A DNA stretch of 64,000 bases from Streptomyces sp. 6-11-2 (GCF_006540305.1 NZ_BJOR01000001.1:3410001-3474000); one strand, 5' to 3'. Shown: positions 1 through 8,385, counted from the first letter of the stretch. Numbers and translations: made by a program. The notes: generated by a model from the sequence alone, not told the origin.

Positions 1-409
1 CGCCCTCCATGTCGAGCACGAAGCCGTAGCCGGTCGGCAGCAGGTCGATCACCTCGGCACCGGTGATCACGAAGTACTTGGACTCCTTGCCCGCGTACCG
101 GCGCAGCTCCTTGAGCGAGGTGAACATCGGGATCACCGGCTGCTGGGTGTTGTGCAGCGCCAGGAACCCGGGGTTGTCGCCGCGCGGGCAGTACACCTTG
201 GAGGTCGCGAACACCTGCTGGAAGTCCTCGGCGGCCAGCTGCCCCGTGGTGAAGGCGCGCACCGCGTCCGCGAGCGAGGGCGGCGAGGGCTCGGGATAGG
301 CGGGAGCCTGCTGGCCGTACCCGCCGACACCGCCGGGCATCTGCTGCTGCGGAGGGACGTACCCCTGCTGTGCCGCCCCGCTGTCCATCGGCTGGCCGTA
401 TCCGTACAT
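1..409 (-). CDS. SseB family protein, 5' part (runs off the left edge)
   Basis: The complement strand reads without a stop from an ATG at 409 to the window edge, giving at least 136 residues. The first 45 residues are a Gly/Gln/Pro/Tyr-rich low-complexity leader. After that comes a globular part with a 'SLADAVRAFTTGQLA' helix, 'TSKVYCPRG' and 'PVIPMFTSLKEL', followed by 'GAEVIDLLPTGYGF'. This arrangement is typical of the SseB N-terminal domain of actinobacterial proteins of unknown function; the name comes from a Salmonella secretion protein and says nothing about its role here. It is divergent from the acyl-CoA dehydrogenase gene. The C-terminus lies outside the window, so length and domain completeness cannot be judged. 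Confidence 0.75.
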   Translation of the reverse strand, partial: MYGYGQPMDSGAAQQGYVPPQQQMPGGVGGYGQQAPAYPEPSPPSLADAVRAFTTGQLAAEDFQQVFATSKVYCPRGDNPGFLALHNTQQPVIPMFTSLKELRRYAGKESKYFVITGAEVIDLLPTGYGFVLDMEG

Positions 410-464
410 GGCCCACAGCGTACTGACCCGCACGAGGGCTCGGTCACACATGGCGGGATCGGGG

Positions 465-491
465 TTGCTTCTTATTACCGGCGGGTAGCAT
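465..491 (+). promoter_or_regulatory. Candidate promoter and palindrome upstream of the acyl-CoA dehydrogenase
   Basis: TTGCTT at 465-470 and TAGCAT at 486-491 could be -35 and -10 boxes, although the 15-bp spacer is short. The spacer and -10 contain an imperfect palindrome TACCGGCGGGTA at 476-487, of the kind bound by TetR-family fatty-acid regulators. This is inferred from sequence only. Confidence 0.3.
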
Positions 492-569
492 CATCGGAGC
501 TACTAGTTGGTACGTGAACCAGATGCGAGGAGACAGTGCCTCGCCGAGCCCTCGACGGGAGCCGTGGCC

Positions 570-2396
570 ATGGGGCACTACAAGTCGAACCTCCGCGACA
601 TCGAATTCAACCTCTTCGAAGTGCTCGGACGCGACAAGCTGTACGGCACCGGTCCGTTCGAGGAGATGGACGCCGACACCGCCAGGAGCGTCCTGGAGGA
701 GCTGACCCGCCTGGCGGAGAACGAGCTGGCGGAGTCCTTCGCGGACGCCGACCGCAACCCGCCGGTGTTCGACCCCGAGACGAACACCGCGCCGGTGCCG
801 GAGACCTTCAAGAAGAGCTACAAGGCCTTCATGGACTCCGAGTACTGGCGCCTGGGCCTGCCCGAGGAGATCGGCGGCACCACCGCGCCCCCGTCCCTGA
901 TCTGGGCCTACGCCGAGCTGATCCTCGGCGCCAACCCGGCGATCTGGATGTACTCCTCCGGCCCGGCGTTCGCCCGCATCCTCTTCGAGGAGGGCACCGA
1001 GGAGCAGCGGAAGATCGCCTCGGTCGCGGTCGAGAGGACCTGGGGCTCCACCATGGTGCTCACCGAGCCCGACGCGGGCTCGGACGTCGGCGCCGGCCGC
1101 ACCAGGGCGGTCCAGCAGGAGGACGGCTCCTGGCACATCGAGGGCGTGAAGCGCTTCATCACCTCCGGTGAGCACGACATGGAGGAGAACATCCTCCACT
1201 ACGTCCTCGCCCGCCCCGAGGGCGCCGGCCCCGGCACCAAGGGCCTGTCCCTCTTCCTCGTGCCGAAGTACCTGTTCGACTGGGAAACCGGCGAGCTGGG
1301 CGAGCGCAACGGCGTCTACGCCACCAACGTCGAGCACAAGATGGGCCTGAAGGCCTCCAACACCTGCGAGATGACCTTCGGCGACCGCCACCCCGCCAAG
1401 GGCTGGCTGATCGGCGACAAGCACGACGGCATCCGCCAGATGTTCCGCATCATCGAGTTCGCCCGCATGATGGTCGGCACGAAGGCGATCTCCACGCTGT
1501 CCACCGGCTACCTGAACGCGCTGGAGTACGCCAAGGAGCGCGTCCAGGGTCCCGACCTGGCGAACTTCATGGACAAGTCCGCGCCCAAGGTCACCATCAC
1601 GCACCACCCCGACGTGCGCCGCTCGCTGATGACGCAGAAGGCGTACGCCGAGGGCATGCGCGCCCTCGTCCTGCACACCGCCGCGGTCCAGGACGCGATC
1701 GCGGTCAAGGAGGCCAACGGCGAGGACGCCTCGGCCGACCACGCGCTCAACGACCTGCTCCTGCCCATCGTCAAGGGCTACGGCTCGGAGAAGGGGTACG
1801 AGCAGCTCGCCCAGTCGCTGCAGACCTTCGGCGGCTCCGGCTTCCTGCAGGAGTACCCGGTCGAGCAGTACATCCGGGACGCCAAGATCGACACCCTGTA
1901 CGAGGGCACCACGGCCATCCAGGGCCAGGACTTCTTCTTCCGGAAGATCGTCCGCAACCAGGGCGCCGCGCTGAACTCGATCGCCGAGGACATCAAGGAG
2001 TTCCTGGCCCTCGGCACCGGCGGTGAGGACCTGGCCGGCGCCCGCGAGCACCTCGCCAGGGCCGCCGCCGAACTGGAGGCCCTCGTCGGCCTGATGCTGA
2101 CCGACCTCGCCGCCACCGAGAAGGACGTCAAGAACATCTACAAGGTGGGCCTGAACACCACCCGTCTGCTGCTCGCCTCCGGTGACGTGATCGTCGGCCA
2201 CCTGCTGCTCAAGGGCGCCGCGATCGCCGCCGAGAAGCTGGAGACGGCCTCCTCGAAGGACCGGGCGTTCTACCAGGGCAAGATCGCGGCGGCGAAGTTC
2301 TTCGCGGCCAACGTCCTGCCGGGCGTCACCCTGGCCCGCAAGGTCGCCCAGAACGTGGACCTGGACCTGATGGAGCTGGACGAGGCCGCCTTCTAG
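570..2396 (+). CDS. Acyl-CoA dehydrogenase, long form with C-terminal extension
   Basis: The 608-aa product is an FAD-dependent acyl-CoA dehydrogenase that would catalyse the first alpha,beta-dehydrogenation of beta-oxidation in the cytoplasm. The ATG at 570 ('[14 protein letters not shown]') is preferred over in-frame upstream starts because family members begin with this segment. Visible signatures are the N-terminal helical domain with '[14 protein letters not shown]', the middle beta-domain with '[12 protein letters not shown]' and 'RFITSGEHD', and the C-terminal helices with '[34 protein letters not shown]', where the Glu of 'YEGTTAIQ' is the usual catalytic base. The last ~120 residues form the extra helical domain of the long bacterial (FadE5-like) class. 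The gene stands alone, followed by a tandem repeat and a strong hairpin. Substrate chain length cannot be told from the sequence. Confidence 0.93.
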   Translation: MGHYKSNLRDIEFNLFEVLGRDKLYGTGPFEEMDADTARSVLEELTRLAENELAESFADADRNPPVFDPETNTAPVPETFKKSYKAFMDSEYWRLGLPEEIGGTTAPPSLIWAYAELILGANPAIWMYSSGPAFARILFEEGTEEQRKIASVAVERTWGSTMVLTEPDAGSDVGAGRTRAVQQEDGSWHIEGVKRFITSGEHDMEENILHYVLARPEGAGPGTKGLSLFLVPKYLFDWETGELGERNGVYATNVEHKMGLKASNTCEMTFGDRHPAKGWLIGDKHDGIRQMFRIIEFARMMVGTKAISTLSTGYLNALEYAKERVQGPDLANFMDKSAPKVTITHHPDVRRSLMTQKAYAEGMRALVLHTAAVQDAIAVKEANGEDASADHALNDLLLPIVKGYGSEKGYEQLAQSLQTFGGSGFLQEYPVEQYIRDAKIDTLYEGTTAIQGQDFFFRKIVRNQGAALNSIAEDIKEFLALGTGGEDLAGAREHLARAAAELEALVGLMLTDLAATEKDVKNIYKVGLNTTRLLLASGDVIVGHLLLKGAAIAAEKLETASSKDRAFYQGKIAAAKFFAANVLPGVTLARKVAQNVDLDLMELDEAAF

Positions 2397-2429
2397 GCCG
2401 GTCCCCACCCCACCTCCGTCCGTCTCCAC

Positions 2430-2482
2430 CCCCCACCTGTGCTGTACCCACCCCCCACCTGCGCTGTACCCACCCCCCACCC
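2430..2482. repeat. Short C-rich tandem repeat
   Basis: A unit of about 22 bp (CCCCCCACCTGYGCTGTACCCA) occurs twice, followed by a partial third copy, between the acyl-CoA dehydrogenase stop and the hairpin at 2483. The complementary strand is G-rich. No coding function is apparent. Confidence 0.7.
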
Positions 2483-2520
2483 ACGAGGGTCCGCTCCCGG
2501 CACCGGGAGTGGACCCTCGT
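2483..2520 (+). terminator. Strong hairpin between acyl-CoA dehydrogenase and aminopeptidase genes
   Basis: An 18-bp stem (2483-2500 pairing with 2503-2520, one G-U pair, 2-nt loop) lies 86 bp after the dehydrogenase stop and 20 bp before the aminopeptidase ATG. It most likely ends upstream transcription. Its closeness to the next start means it could also sit in the leader of that gene. Confidence 0.65.
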
Positions 2521-2540
2521 GACGTCGTTAAGGTGAACCC

Positions 2541-3839
2541 ATGAGTACAAGCCAGCGCTTCGACCGCGGCCACACCGACGACCTGATGTCCTTCCTGGCG
2601 GCGAGCCCGTCGCCGTACCACGCCGTGGCGAACACGGCCGAGCGGCTGGAGAAGGCCGGCTTCCGCCAGGTCTGCGAGACGGACGCATGGGACGGCACGG
2701 CGGGCGGAAAGTACGTGCTGCGCGGCGGGGCGATCGTGGCCTGGTACGTCCCCGAGAGTGCCGCGCCGCACACCCCCTTCCGCATCGTCGGCGCGCACAC
2801 CGACTCCCCCAACCTGCGGGTCAAGCCGCTGCCCGACACCGGGGCGCACGGCTGGCGCCAGGTCGCCGTGGAGATCTACGGCGGCCCGCTGATGAACTCC
2901 TGGCTCGACCGCGACCTGGGCCTGGCCGGCCGGCTCACGCTGCGCGACGGCTCCACCCGCCTGGTCAACGTCGACCGCCCGCTGCTGCGCGTCCCCCAGC
3001 TGGCGATCCACCTGGACCGCCAGGTCTCGGCGGAGGGCCTCAAGCTGGACAAGCAGCGGCACCTGCAACCGGTGTGGGGCCTGGGCGACGACGTCCGCGA
3101 CGGCGACCTGATCGCCTTCCTCGCGGCGGAGGCGGGACTCGACCCGGGCGAGGTGGCCGGCTGGGATCTGATGACGCACTCCGTGGAGCCCCCCGCCTAC
3201 CTGGGCCGGGACCGGGAGCTGATGGCCGGCCCCCGCATGGACAACCTGCTGTCGGTGCACGCCGCCGCGGCGGCGCTCACGGCCGTCACGGCGGGGACGC
3301 CGGAGCTGCCGTACATCCCGGTGCTGGCCGCCTTCGACCACGAGGAGAACGGCTCCCAGTCGGACACCGGCGCGGACGGCCCGCTGCTCGGATCGGTGCT
3401 GGAGCGCTCGGTGTTCACGCGCGGTGGATCGTTCGAGGACCGGGCGCGCGCCTTCGCCGGCACGGTCTGTCTGTCCTCCGACACCGGCCACGCCGTCCAC
3501 CCCAACTACGCCGACCGGCACGACCCGACCCACCACCCGCGTGCGGGCGGCGGTCCGATCCTCAAGGTCAACGTCAACAACCGCTACGCGACGGACGGTT
3601 CGGGTCGCGCGGTGTGGGTGGCGGCCTGCGAGAAGGCCGGCGTCCCCTTCCAGTCCTTCGTCTCCAACAACTCGATGCCGTGCGGCACGACCATCGGCCC
3701 GATCACCGCGGCCCGGCACGGCATCCGCACCGTCGACATCGGCGTGGCCATCCTGTCGATGCACAGCGCCCGTGAACTGTGCGCCGCCGACGACCCGTTC
3801 CTGCTGGCGAACGCGCTGGTGGCGTTCCTGGAGGGCTGA
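2541..3839 (+). CDS. apeB: M18 family aminopeptidase
   Basis: This 432-aa protein is a cytoplasmic zinc aminopeptidase of family M18 (aspartyl aminopeptidase-like), which removes N-terminal residues during peptide turnover. Family signatures are present in order: 'FRIVGAHTDSPNLRVKP' near residue 80 (first metal His/Asp), 'GGPLMNSWLDRDLGLAG' (about 115), 'LAAFDHEENGSQSDTGADGP' (about 265, acidic ligands and catalytic Glu), 'LSSDTGHAVHPNY' (about 315), and C-terminal 'NSMPCGTTIGPITAARHGI' and 'GVAILSMHSARELC' with the last metal His. Length is normal for the family. The gene is monocistronic, and the first ATG is preceded by 'AAGGTG'. Confidence 0.93.
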   Translation: MSTSQRFDRGHTDDLMSFLAASPSPYHAVANTAERLEKAGFRQVCETDAWDGTAGGKYVLRGGAIVAWYVPESAAPHTPFRIVGAHTDSPNLRVKPLPDTGAHGWRQVAVEIYGGPLMNSWLDRDLGLAGRLTLRDGSTRLVNVDRPLLRVPQLAIHLDRQVSAEGLKLDKQRHLQPVWGLGDDVRDGDLIAFLAAEAGLDPGEVAGWDLMTHSVEPPAYLGRDRELMAGPRMDNLLSVHAAAAALTAVTAGTPELPYIPVLAAFDHEENGSQSDTGADGPLLGSVLERSVFTRGGSFEDRARAFAGTVCLSSDTGHAVHPNYADRHDPTHHPRAGGGPILKVNVNNRYATDGSGRAVWVAACEKAGVPFQSFVSNNSMPCGTTIGPITAARHGIRTVDIGVAILSMHSARELCAADDPFLLANALVAFLEG

Positions 3840-3851
3840 GCGGCACGGCCT

Positions 3852-3884
3852 CCCCCAAGCTCTCGGCTTCGCTCGAGCAGGGGG
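3852..3884. repeat. Dispersed palindromic repeat, copy 1 (CCCCCAAGCTC...GAGCAGGGGG)
   Basis: A palindrome with arms CCCCCAAGCTC/GAGCAGGGGG lies just after the aminopeptidase stop. A second copy is at 8498-8522, and a diverged third copy with the same layout is at 10444-10469. It may act as a terminator. Nothing else is seen between 3885 and 4019 except 'GGAAGGGACC' tandem units at 3950-3980. Confidence 0.6.
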
Positions 3885-4019
3885 ACCCCATGGCCCATGA
3901 GCGGCCGCCCCCGCATGGTCACCCGGCTTTCGGGTACCCGGAGTTGACCGGAAGGGACCGGAAGGGACCGGAACCGACCGGAACCACCGGACCCGGCACC
4001 GGACAGGGAGGCGACACTC

Positions 4020-4268
4020 ATGGGCCTCGGCGGCTGCATCATCCTCATCGCCGTGGGAGCCATTCTCACGTTCGCGACCGACTGGCACATGCAGGGGGTC
4101 GACCTGCACGTGGTCGGCGTCATCCTGATGATCGTCGGTCTGATCGGCGTCACGACGTTCAGCAGCATCTACCGGCGCCGCCGCGTCATGGTGCCCCCCA
4201 CCACGGTCGTCGAAGAGGACCGCCACCACCACGCACGCGACGGCTACGGCGACGGCTACGGCATCTGA
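4020..4268 (+). CDS. DUF6458 family small membrane protein
   Basis: An 82-aa protein with two predicted membrane helices, 'GCIILIAVGAILTFAT' (residues 5-20) and 'VVGVILMIVGLIGVTTF' (32-48), joined by a short loop containing 'DWHMQGVDLHV'. A basic 'YRRRR' and a His/Asp/Tyr-rich cytoplasmic tail follow. The layout matches the actinobacterial DUF6458 family, whose role is unknown. A good ribosome site (GGGAGG) precedes the ATG. No partner gene is evident; the downstream glycosyltransferase is 178 bp away. Confidence 0.8.
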   Translation: MGLGGCIILIAVGAILTFATDWHMQGVDLHVVGVILMIVGLIGVTTFSSIYRRRRVMVPPTTVVEEDRHHHARDGYGDGYGI

Positions 4269-4378
4269 GCACGTGCCGAGCCGGTCCCGCGGCCGCGGAA
4301 CATGACGGACAGTCGCCAACAAGATTGAGCATTCCGTTACGCGCACCTCCTTGTCGTGTTGTGTGAATATCGTGAAGA

Positions 4379-4420
4379 CTTGGCGCCCTTGAGCCCGTAG
4401 GGGAGAAACCGGGCACCAAG
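4379..4420 (+). promoter_or_regulatory. Leader hairpin upstream of the glycosyltransferase gene
   Basis: CTTGGCGCCC (4379-4388) pairs with GGGCACCAAG (4411-4420) around an inner segment containing 'AGCCCGTAGGGGAGAAACC'. It ends 26 bp before the GTG start. It could be a 5'-UTR regulatory structure. I cannot assign it to a known riboswitch class. Confidence 0.35.
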
Positions 4421-4446
4421 CAGCCATCACGACGGGGGACTCTGCC

Positions 4447-5616
4447 GTGCTCGACTTCGCCGCACCCGGCGGCTCCCTGGGCGCTGCGCCGGCAGCGCGG
4501 CCCCGACCCACGGGCCGGCACGCCGCCCGCCGCGCGCACGCCGCAGAGGAGGAGCCGGCCGGCAGACCCCGGCTCGCGGTCCTGATCCCCGCCCACAACG
4601 AGCAGGACCGCGTCGCCGCCGCGATCGAGGGTCTGTGGCGGCAGAGCCGGCGGCCGGACCTGATCGTGGTCGTCGCCGACAACTGCACCGACGACACCGC
4701 CCGGATCGCCGTCGCGCACGGCGCGCAGGTCTTCCACACCCAGGGCAACACGCACAAGAAGGCGGGCGCCCTCAACCAGGCCATCGCCTGGATGCTGCCC
4801 CACCTCGACGACCGGGACCTGCTGCTGGTGCAGGACGCCGACACCGTGCTCAACCCGTGGTTCGCCGAGACCGCCCTGGCCACCTTCAACCGCAAGGTCG
4901 GCGCCGTCGGCGGGGTCTTCTACGGCGAGGAGGGCGGCGGCCTGCTGGGTCTGCTCCAGCGCATGGAGTTCCACCGCTACGCCTGGGAGCTGGAACGCAC
5001 CGGGGGCAAGGCCCAGGTGCTCACCGGCACCGGCACCATGTTCCGGGCCCGGGTGCTGCGCGAGGTGCGGGCGGCCCGCCGCGCCGGCGTCATCGGCGGC
5101 GGCAACGGCTACTACAGCCTCGCCTCCCTCACCGAGGACGACGAGATGACCAAGGCGGTCAAGACCCTCGGCTACCGCGCCATGTCCCCGGCGGGCTGCG
5201 CGGTCACCACCGAGGTCATGCCGACCCTGGGCAAGCTGTGGCACCAGCGGCTGCGCTGGCAGCGCGGCGCCCTGGAGAACCTCCGCGACTACGGCTGGAC
5301 CCGCGTCACCGCCCGCTACTTCCTCCAGCAGTTCCTCATGGGGTTCGGCGCGCTGTCCTTCCTCGTCTACCTGACCTTCATGATCACGTCCATCACCCTG
5401 TACGGCCCGCCGGGCCTGTCACCGGTGTGGACCTCGATCGGCCTGATCTTCGTCGTCGAGAAGGTCGTCTCCGTACGCCGCGCCGGTCCCCTGCCGATGC
5501 TGGTGGCGCTGCTGATGATCCCGGAGATGCTCTACGACCTGTTCCAGCACGCCGTCTACTTCTGCTCGCTGTGGGGCCTGCTGCGCCGCAGCGAGGAGAA
5601 GTGGGTCGCCACCTGA
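4447..5616 (+). CDS. Family 2 membrane glycosyltransferase (QxxRW type)
   Basis: The 389-aa protein would transfer sugar from a nucleotide sugar at the cytoplasmic face of the membrane. GT-A motifs are in order: 'LAVLIPAHNEQDR' (about residue 40), 'VVVADNCTDDTARIA' (about 75), 'LLLVQDADTVLNP' (DxD, about 125), 'LTEDDEMTKAVKTLGY' (about 220) and 'QRLRWQRGALENL' (about 265). This is the acceptor-binding QxxRW motif shared with processive synthases such as cellulose and hyaluronan synthases. At least two C-terminal helices ('GFGALSFLVYLTFMITSITLY' and 'LPMLVALLMIPEMLYDLF') anchor it. It starts with GTG after GGGGGA. A leader hairpin lies upstream, and a 54-aa membrane peptide gene follows after 68 bp. 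The product is unknown. Confidence 0.88.
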   Translation: MLDFAAPGGSLGAAPAARPRPTGRHAARRAHAAEEEPAGRPRLAVLIPAHNEQDRVAAAIEGLWRQSRRPDLIVVVADNCTDDTARIAVAHGAQVFHTQGNTHKKAGALNQAIAWMLPHLDDRDLLLVQDADTVLNPWFAETALATFNRKVGAVGGVFYGEEGGGLLGLLQRMEFHRYAWELERTGGKAQVLTGTGTMFRARVLREVRAARRAGVIGGGNGYYSLASLTEDDEMTKAVKTLGYRAMSPAGCAVTTEVMPTLGKLWHQRLRWQRGALENLRDYGWTRVTARYFLQQFLMGFGALSFLVYLTFMITSITLYGPPGLSPVWTSIGLIFVVEKVVSVRRAGPLPMLVALLMIPEMLYDLFQHAVYFCSLWGLLRRSEEKWVAT

Positions 5617-5684
5617 GCCCCCCCACTCCGCGCCGCACCCGCGGCGCGACCTCTTCACACTCGCACCAGAGCAAGGAGAACGAC

Positions 5685-5849
5685 ATGTACGGACGAGTCG
5701 TCGGCGCCGGCACCACCGGCGCCGGAGGCGCCACGCTGGCCGCCACTGGCGTGTGGATGAACAGCATGGCCATGATGGTCGCGGCCACCACCCTGGTGGC
5801 CGCGGGAGTGGCCCTGTTCAAGCTGGCGCCGCGCCCGCGGCGCCGCTAG
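5685..5849 (+). CDS. 54-aa putative membrane peptide downstream of the glycosyltransferase
   Basis: A small open frame begins at ATG 5685, preceded by a strong AAGGAG site at 5672. The product has a short polar start 'MYGRVVGAG', a Gly/Ala/Thr stretch, one hydrophobic helix (about residues 18-47, 'MAMMVAATTLVAAGVALF') and a basic C-terminus 'KLAPRPRRR', predicting a single-pass membrane protein with its C-terminus in the cytoplasm. Spacing and strand suggest co-transcription with the glycosyltransferase. The TAG stop lies in the CTAG that bounds an inverted-repeat element, so the C-terminus may have been set by that insertion. The function is not recognised. Confidence 0.6.
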   Translation: MYGRVVGAGTTGAGGATLAATGVWMNSMAMMVAATTLVAAGVALFKLAPRPRRR

Positions 5850-5913
5850 TGCTGTGACCGGAAAGGTTCACCGGCTCGCGACGCCCGGCAAACCTTCCCG
5901 GCCACAGCGCTAG
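5846..5913. mobile_element. 68-bp CTAG-bounded inverted repeat (MITE-like element or terminator)
   Basis: The two ends, read inward from the CTAG tetramers at 5846 and 5910, match over about 29 nt (CTAGYGCTGTGRCCGG...) with five differences, all transitions, so the transcript would fold into one long hairpin. It separates convergent genes and includes the stop codon of the 54-aa gene. It resembles a miniature inverted-repeat element and could also terminate transcription both ways. Confidence 0.5.
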
Positions 5914-5926
5914 GGCCTCTCGGCGA

Positions 5927-7756
5927 TCAGCCTGCCGCGGTCTCGTCCATCCCGGCCAGGACGAGCGGCAGCCGGTCCGTCGCGCCCTCGGTGAGGCGGA
6001 CCGGAACGCCCCAGTCCTGCTGGTGCACATGGCAGGCGGGGTACTCGTTCGCGGGGTCGTCGTCGCACGAGGCCGCCATCGCGGAGACGTGCAGGACACC
6101 CTCCGAAACGGCGGGGTTCAGCTCCAGTTCGCGGCACAGGTCGGTGTCCGCGCCCTCGCCCTTCAGCAGCAGCTCGGGCGGGGTCGAGGAGACCAGCAGC
6201 CGGGTCGACGGTCCGTACCGGGTGTCGAGCTTCTGGCCCGCCGGGGCCTGGAAGATCACGTCCAGGCGGAGGCGGCCGGGGGCGACCTCCGTGGCGGCGC
6301 GCCGGGTCCGGTGGGCGACGGCCTCGACCCGTACCGCCTCCTCCGGCAGCCGCAGCCGGGTCAGCCGGTGCCGGGCCGACTCCACGACCACGATGTCCTC
6401 ACCGACCAGCACGGCGTCGCTGGGCTCACGCAGATCGGTGGCGAGCGTCGTGACCTCGCCGGTCGCCGGGTCGTAGCGGCGCAGGGCGTGGTTGTAGGTG
6501 TCGCTGACGGCGACCGAGCCGTCCGGCAGTGCCGTCACGCCCAGCGGGTGCTGGAGCAGCGCCTGTCCGGCGGCTCCGTCCCGGTGCCCGAAGTCGAACA
6601 GCCCGGTGCCGACCGCCGTGTGGACGGCGCCGTCGAGGTCCACCCAGCGCAGGGCGGACGTCTCGGAGTCGGCGAGCCACAGCCGGTCGGGCGTGGCCGC
6701 GAGCCCGGAGGGCTGCGCGAACCAGGCCTCCGCGCCGGGCCCGTCGACGAGCCCCTCGTTCGTGGTCCCGGCGGTGACGGCGACGGTAGCCGCGGCCGGG
6801 TCGTAGGCCCACAGCTGGTGCACGCCCGCCATGGCGATCCACACCTTGCCGTTCCACCAGGCCACGTCCCAGGGCGAGGACAGCTTCACGTCCTGCGCGG
6901 GACCGGACGTGGCCTCGCCCTGCATCCATTGGTGTCCGGTGCCGGCCAGGGTCGTGGTCCCGCCCGTCTCCGGGTCGAAGCGCCGCAGGGCGTGGTTGAC
7001 CGTGTCGGCGACCACGACGGTGCCGTCCGGCAGGAGTGCGAGCCCCTGCGGCTCCTGGAACCGGGCCCGGTCCGGGCCGCCGTCGGTCATCCCCCGGCCG
7101 CCCTGGCCGATCCGCCGCACCACGGTCTCGCCGTCCTCCGCCAGCTCCACCAGCTGGTGCCGGGTGGTGTCGCTGACCAGGAAGTTCCCGGACGGCAGCA
7201 GCACTGCCTTGCCCGGGAAGCGCAAGGTGGTGGGCTCCGGCTCCGGCGGCACGTACGGCCCGTCGCCGCGGCGCAGGGTGCCCTTCGCCCCGTGCTCGGC
7301 CTCCAGTTCCTCCACCAGCCGCTCGATCGCGTGCGCGTGCCCCTCGCCGGCGTGCTGCGCGACGACGTAGCCCTCCGGGTCGATGACGACCAGCGTCGGC
7401 CAGGCCCGAACCGCGTACTGCTTCCAGGTGGCGAGTTCCGGGTCGTCGAGCACCGGATGCTCCACGCCGTACCGCTCCACCGCGTCGACCACCGCCTGGT
7501 GCTCCGCCTCGTGCACGAACTTCGGCGAGTGCACCCCGACGACCACGACCGTGTCCCGGTGCTTCTCCTCCAGCTCCCGCAGCTCGTCCAGGACGTGCAG
7601 GCAGTTCACACAGCAAAACGTCCAGAAATCCAGCACGACGCACTTGCCTCGCAGGTCGGCGAGCGTGAGGTTCTTGCCACCGGTGTTGAGCCAGCCGCCC
7701 TTGCCGATCAGCTCGGGGGCGCGTACGCGGGCTCGTCGGGGTGCCGTGTCGTTCAT
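5927..7756 (-). CDS. NHL repeat protein with N-terminal thioredoxin-like domain (NHLRC2-like)
   Basis: This 609-aa protein fuses a thioredoxin-fold domain (residues ~15-165) to a six-bladed NHL beta-propeller (~175-500) and a C-terminal beta-rich tail. The redox motif lies in 'VLDFWTFCCVNCLHVLDEL' (CVNC, about residue 45), as in NHLRC2-type proteins and DsbE/TlpA-like folds. Blades are visible as repeated '(L)PDGTVVVADTVNHALRRFDPETG' and 'LPDGSVAVSDTYNHALRRYDPATG' segments. The start at 7756 ('MNDTAPRRARVR') is chosen because the upstream in-frame extension is low-complexity Gly/Pro. There is no signal peptide, so it is probably cytoplasmic. It is divergent from the LURP-one gene. The substrate is unknown; a thiol redox role is inferred. 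Confidence 0.85.
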   Translation of the reverse strand: MNDTAPRRARVRAPELIGKGGWLNTGGKNLTLADLRGKCVVLDFWTFCCVNCLHVLDELRELEEKHRDTVVVVGVHSPKFVHEAEHQAVVDAVERYGVEHPVLDDPELATWKQYAVRAWPTLVVIDPEGYVVAQHAGEGHAHAIERLVEELEAEHGAKGTLRRGDGPYVPPEPEPTTLRFPGKAVLLPSGNFLVSDTTRHQLVELAEDGETVVRRIGQGGRGMTDGGPDRARFQEPQGLALLPDGTVVVADTVNHALRRFDPETGGTTTLAGTGHQWMQGEATSGPAQDVKLSSPWDVAWWNGKVWIAMAGVHQLWAYDPAAATVAVTAGTTNEGLVDGPGAEAWFAQPSGLAATPDRLWLADSETSALRWVDLDGAVHTAVGTGLFDFGHRDGAAGQALLQHPLGVTALPDGSVAVSDTYNHALRRYDPATGEVTTLATDLREPSDAVLVGEDIVVVESARHRLTRLRLPEEAVRVEAVAHRTRRAATEVAPGRLRLDVIFQAPAGQKLDTRYGPSTRLLVSSTPPELLLKGEGADTDLCRELELNPAVSEGVLHVSAMAASCDDDPANEYPACHVHQQDWGVPVRLTEGATDRLPLVLAGMDETAAG

Positions 7757-7866
7757 GGGACCAAGGGTGCCACCCGCCGGCGGCGGCCCGCCCGGCGCGG
7801 TGCCGTACTGGTCCCGTCGGACCACCGGCGGCGTCGCCGGGGCAAAGCCGGGGAAGCGGTGAGGAC

Positions 7867-8361
7867 ATGAGATTCCTCGTACGCGACCGGATTTTCGGCA
7901 TCGGTGACGACTACTGGATCGAGGACGAGCACGGCCGCAAGGTCTTCCTCGTCGACGGCAAGGCGATGCGGCTGCGGGACACCTTCGAGCTGAAGGACGC
8001 CCACGGCCGGGTCCTGATCAACATCCACCAGAAGATGCTCGCGCTGCGGGACACGATGGTGATCGAGCGGGACGGGGAGGCCCTGGCGAAGATCAGGCGC
8101 AAGCGGCTGTCGCTGCTGCGCAACCACTACCGGGTGTCCATGGTGGACGGCACCGAGCTCGACGTCAGCGGCAAGATCCTCGACCGGGAATTCGCCGTCG
8201 AGTACGACGGCGAACTGCTCGCGGTGATCTCCCGGCGCTGGCTGAGCGTCGTGGAGACCTACGGCGTCGACGTCGTACGCGAGGACGCCGACCCCGCGCT
8301 GGTGATCGCGGTGGCGGTGTGCGTGATCCACCTGGCGGAGAAGGAACGCGAGGAGCGGTAG
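7867..8361 (+). CDS. LURP-one-related family protein
   Basis: The 164-aa product has the repeated beta-strand pattern of the LURP-one/scramblase-like fold: 'MRFLVRDRIFGIGDDYWIEDEHGRKVFLVDGKAMRLRDTFEL' at the N-terminus, then 'HGRVLINIHQKMLALRDTMVIERDG', 'EFAVEYDGELLAVISRRWLS', and a C-terminal helix 'PALVIAVAVCVIHLAEKE' as in tubby-like proteins. The biochemical role in bacteria is not established. It stands alone, and its stop is followed within 25 bp by the mobile-element-like repeat at 8386. Confidence 0.85.
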   Translation: MRFLVRDRIFGIGDDYWIEDEHGRKVFLVDGKAMRLRDTFELKDAHGRVLINIHQKMLALRDTMVIERDGEALAKIRRKRLSLLRNHYRVSMVDGTELDVSGKILDREFAVEYDGELLAVISRRWLSVVETYGVDVVREDADPALVIAVAVCVIHLAEKEREER

Positions 8362-8385
8362 GCACCGAGGAGGGAGCCGTAGGCG

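Noticed and set aside
4379..4420. Possible c-di-AMP (ydaO-type) riboswitch
   Set aside because: It has a 'GGGGAGAAACC' stretch, but the overall element is one short hairpin and lacks the paired pseudosymmetric domains of that class. Kept only as an unassigned leader hairpin.
444..4895. A 1483-codon open frame on the complement strand
   Set aside because: It lies opposite three well-supported genes (acyl-CoA dehydrogenase, aminopeptidase, glycosyltransferase) and has shadow-frame composition rich in Arg, Gly, Val and Ala. It is an artefact of high GC content.
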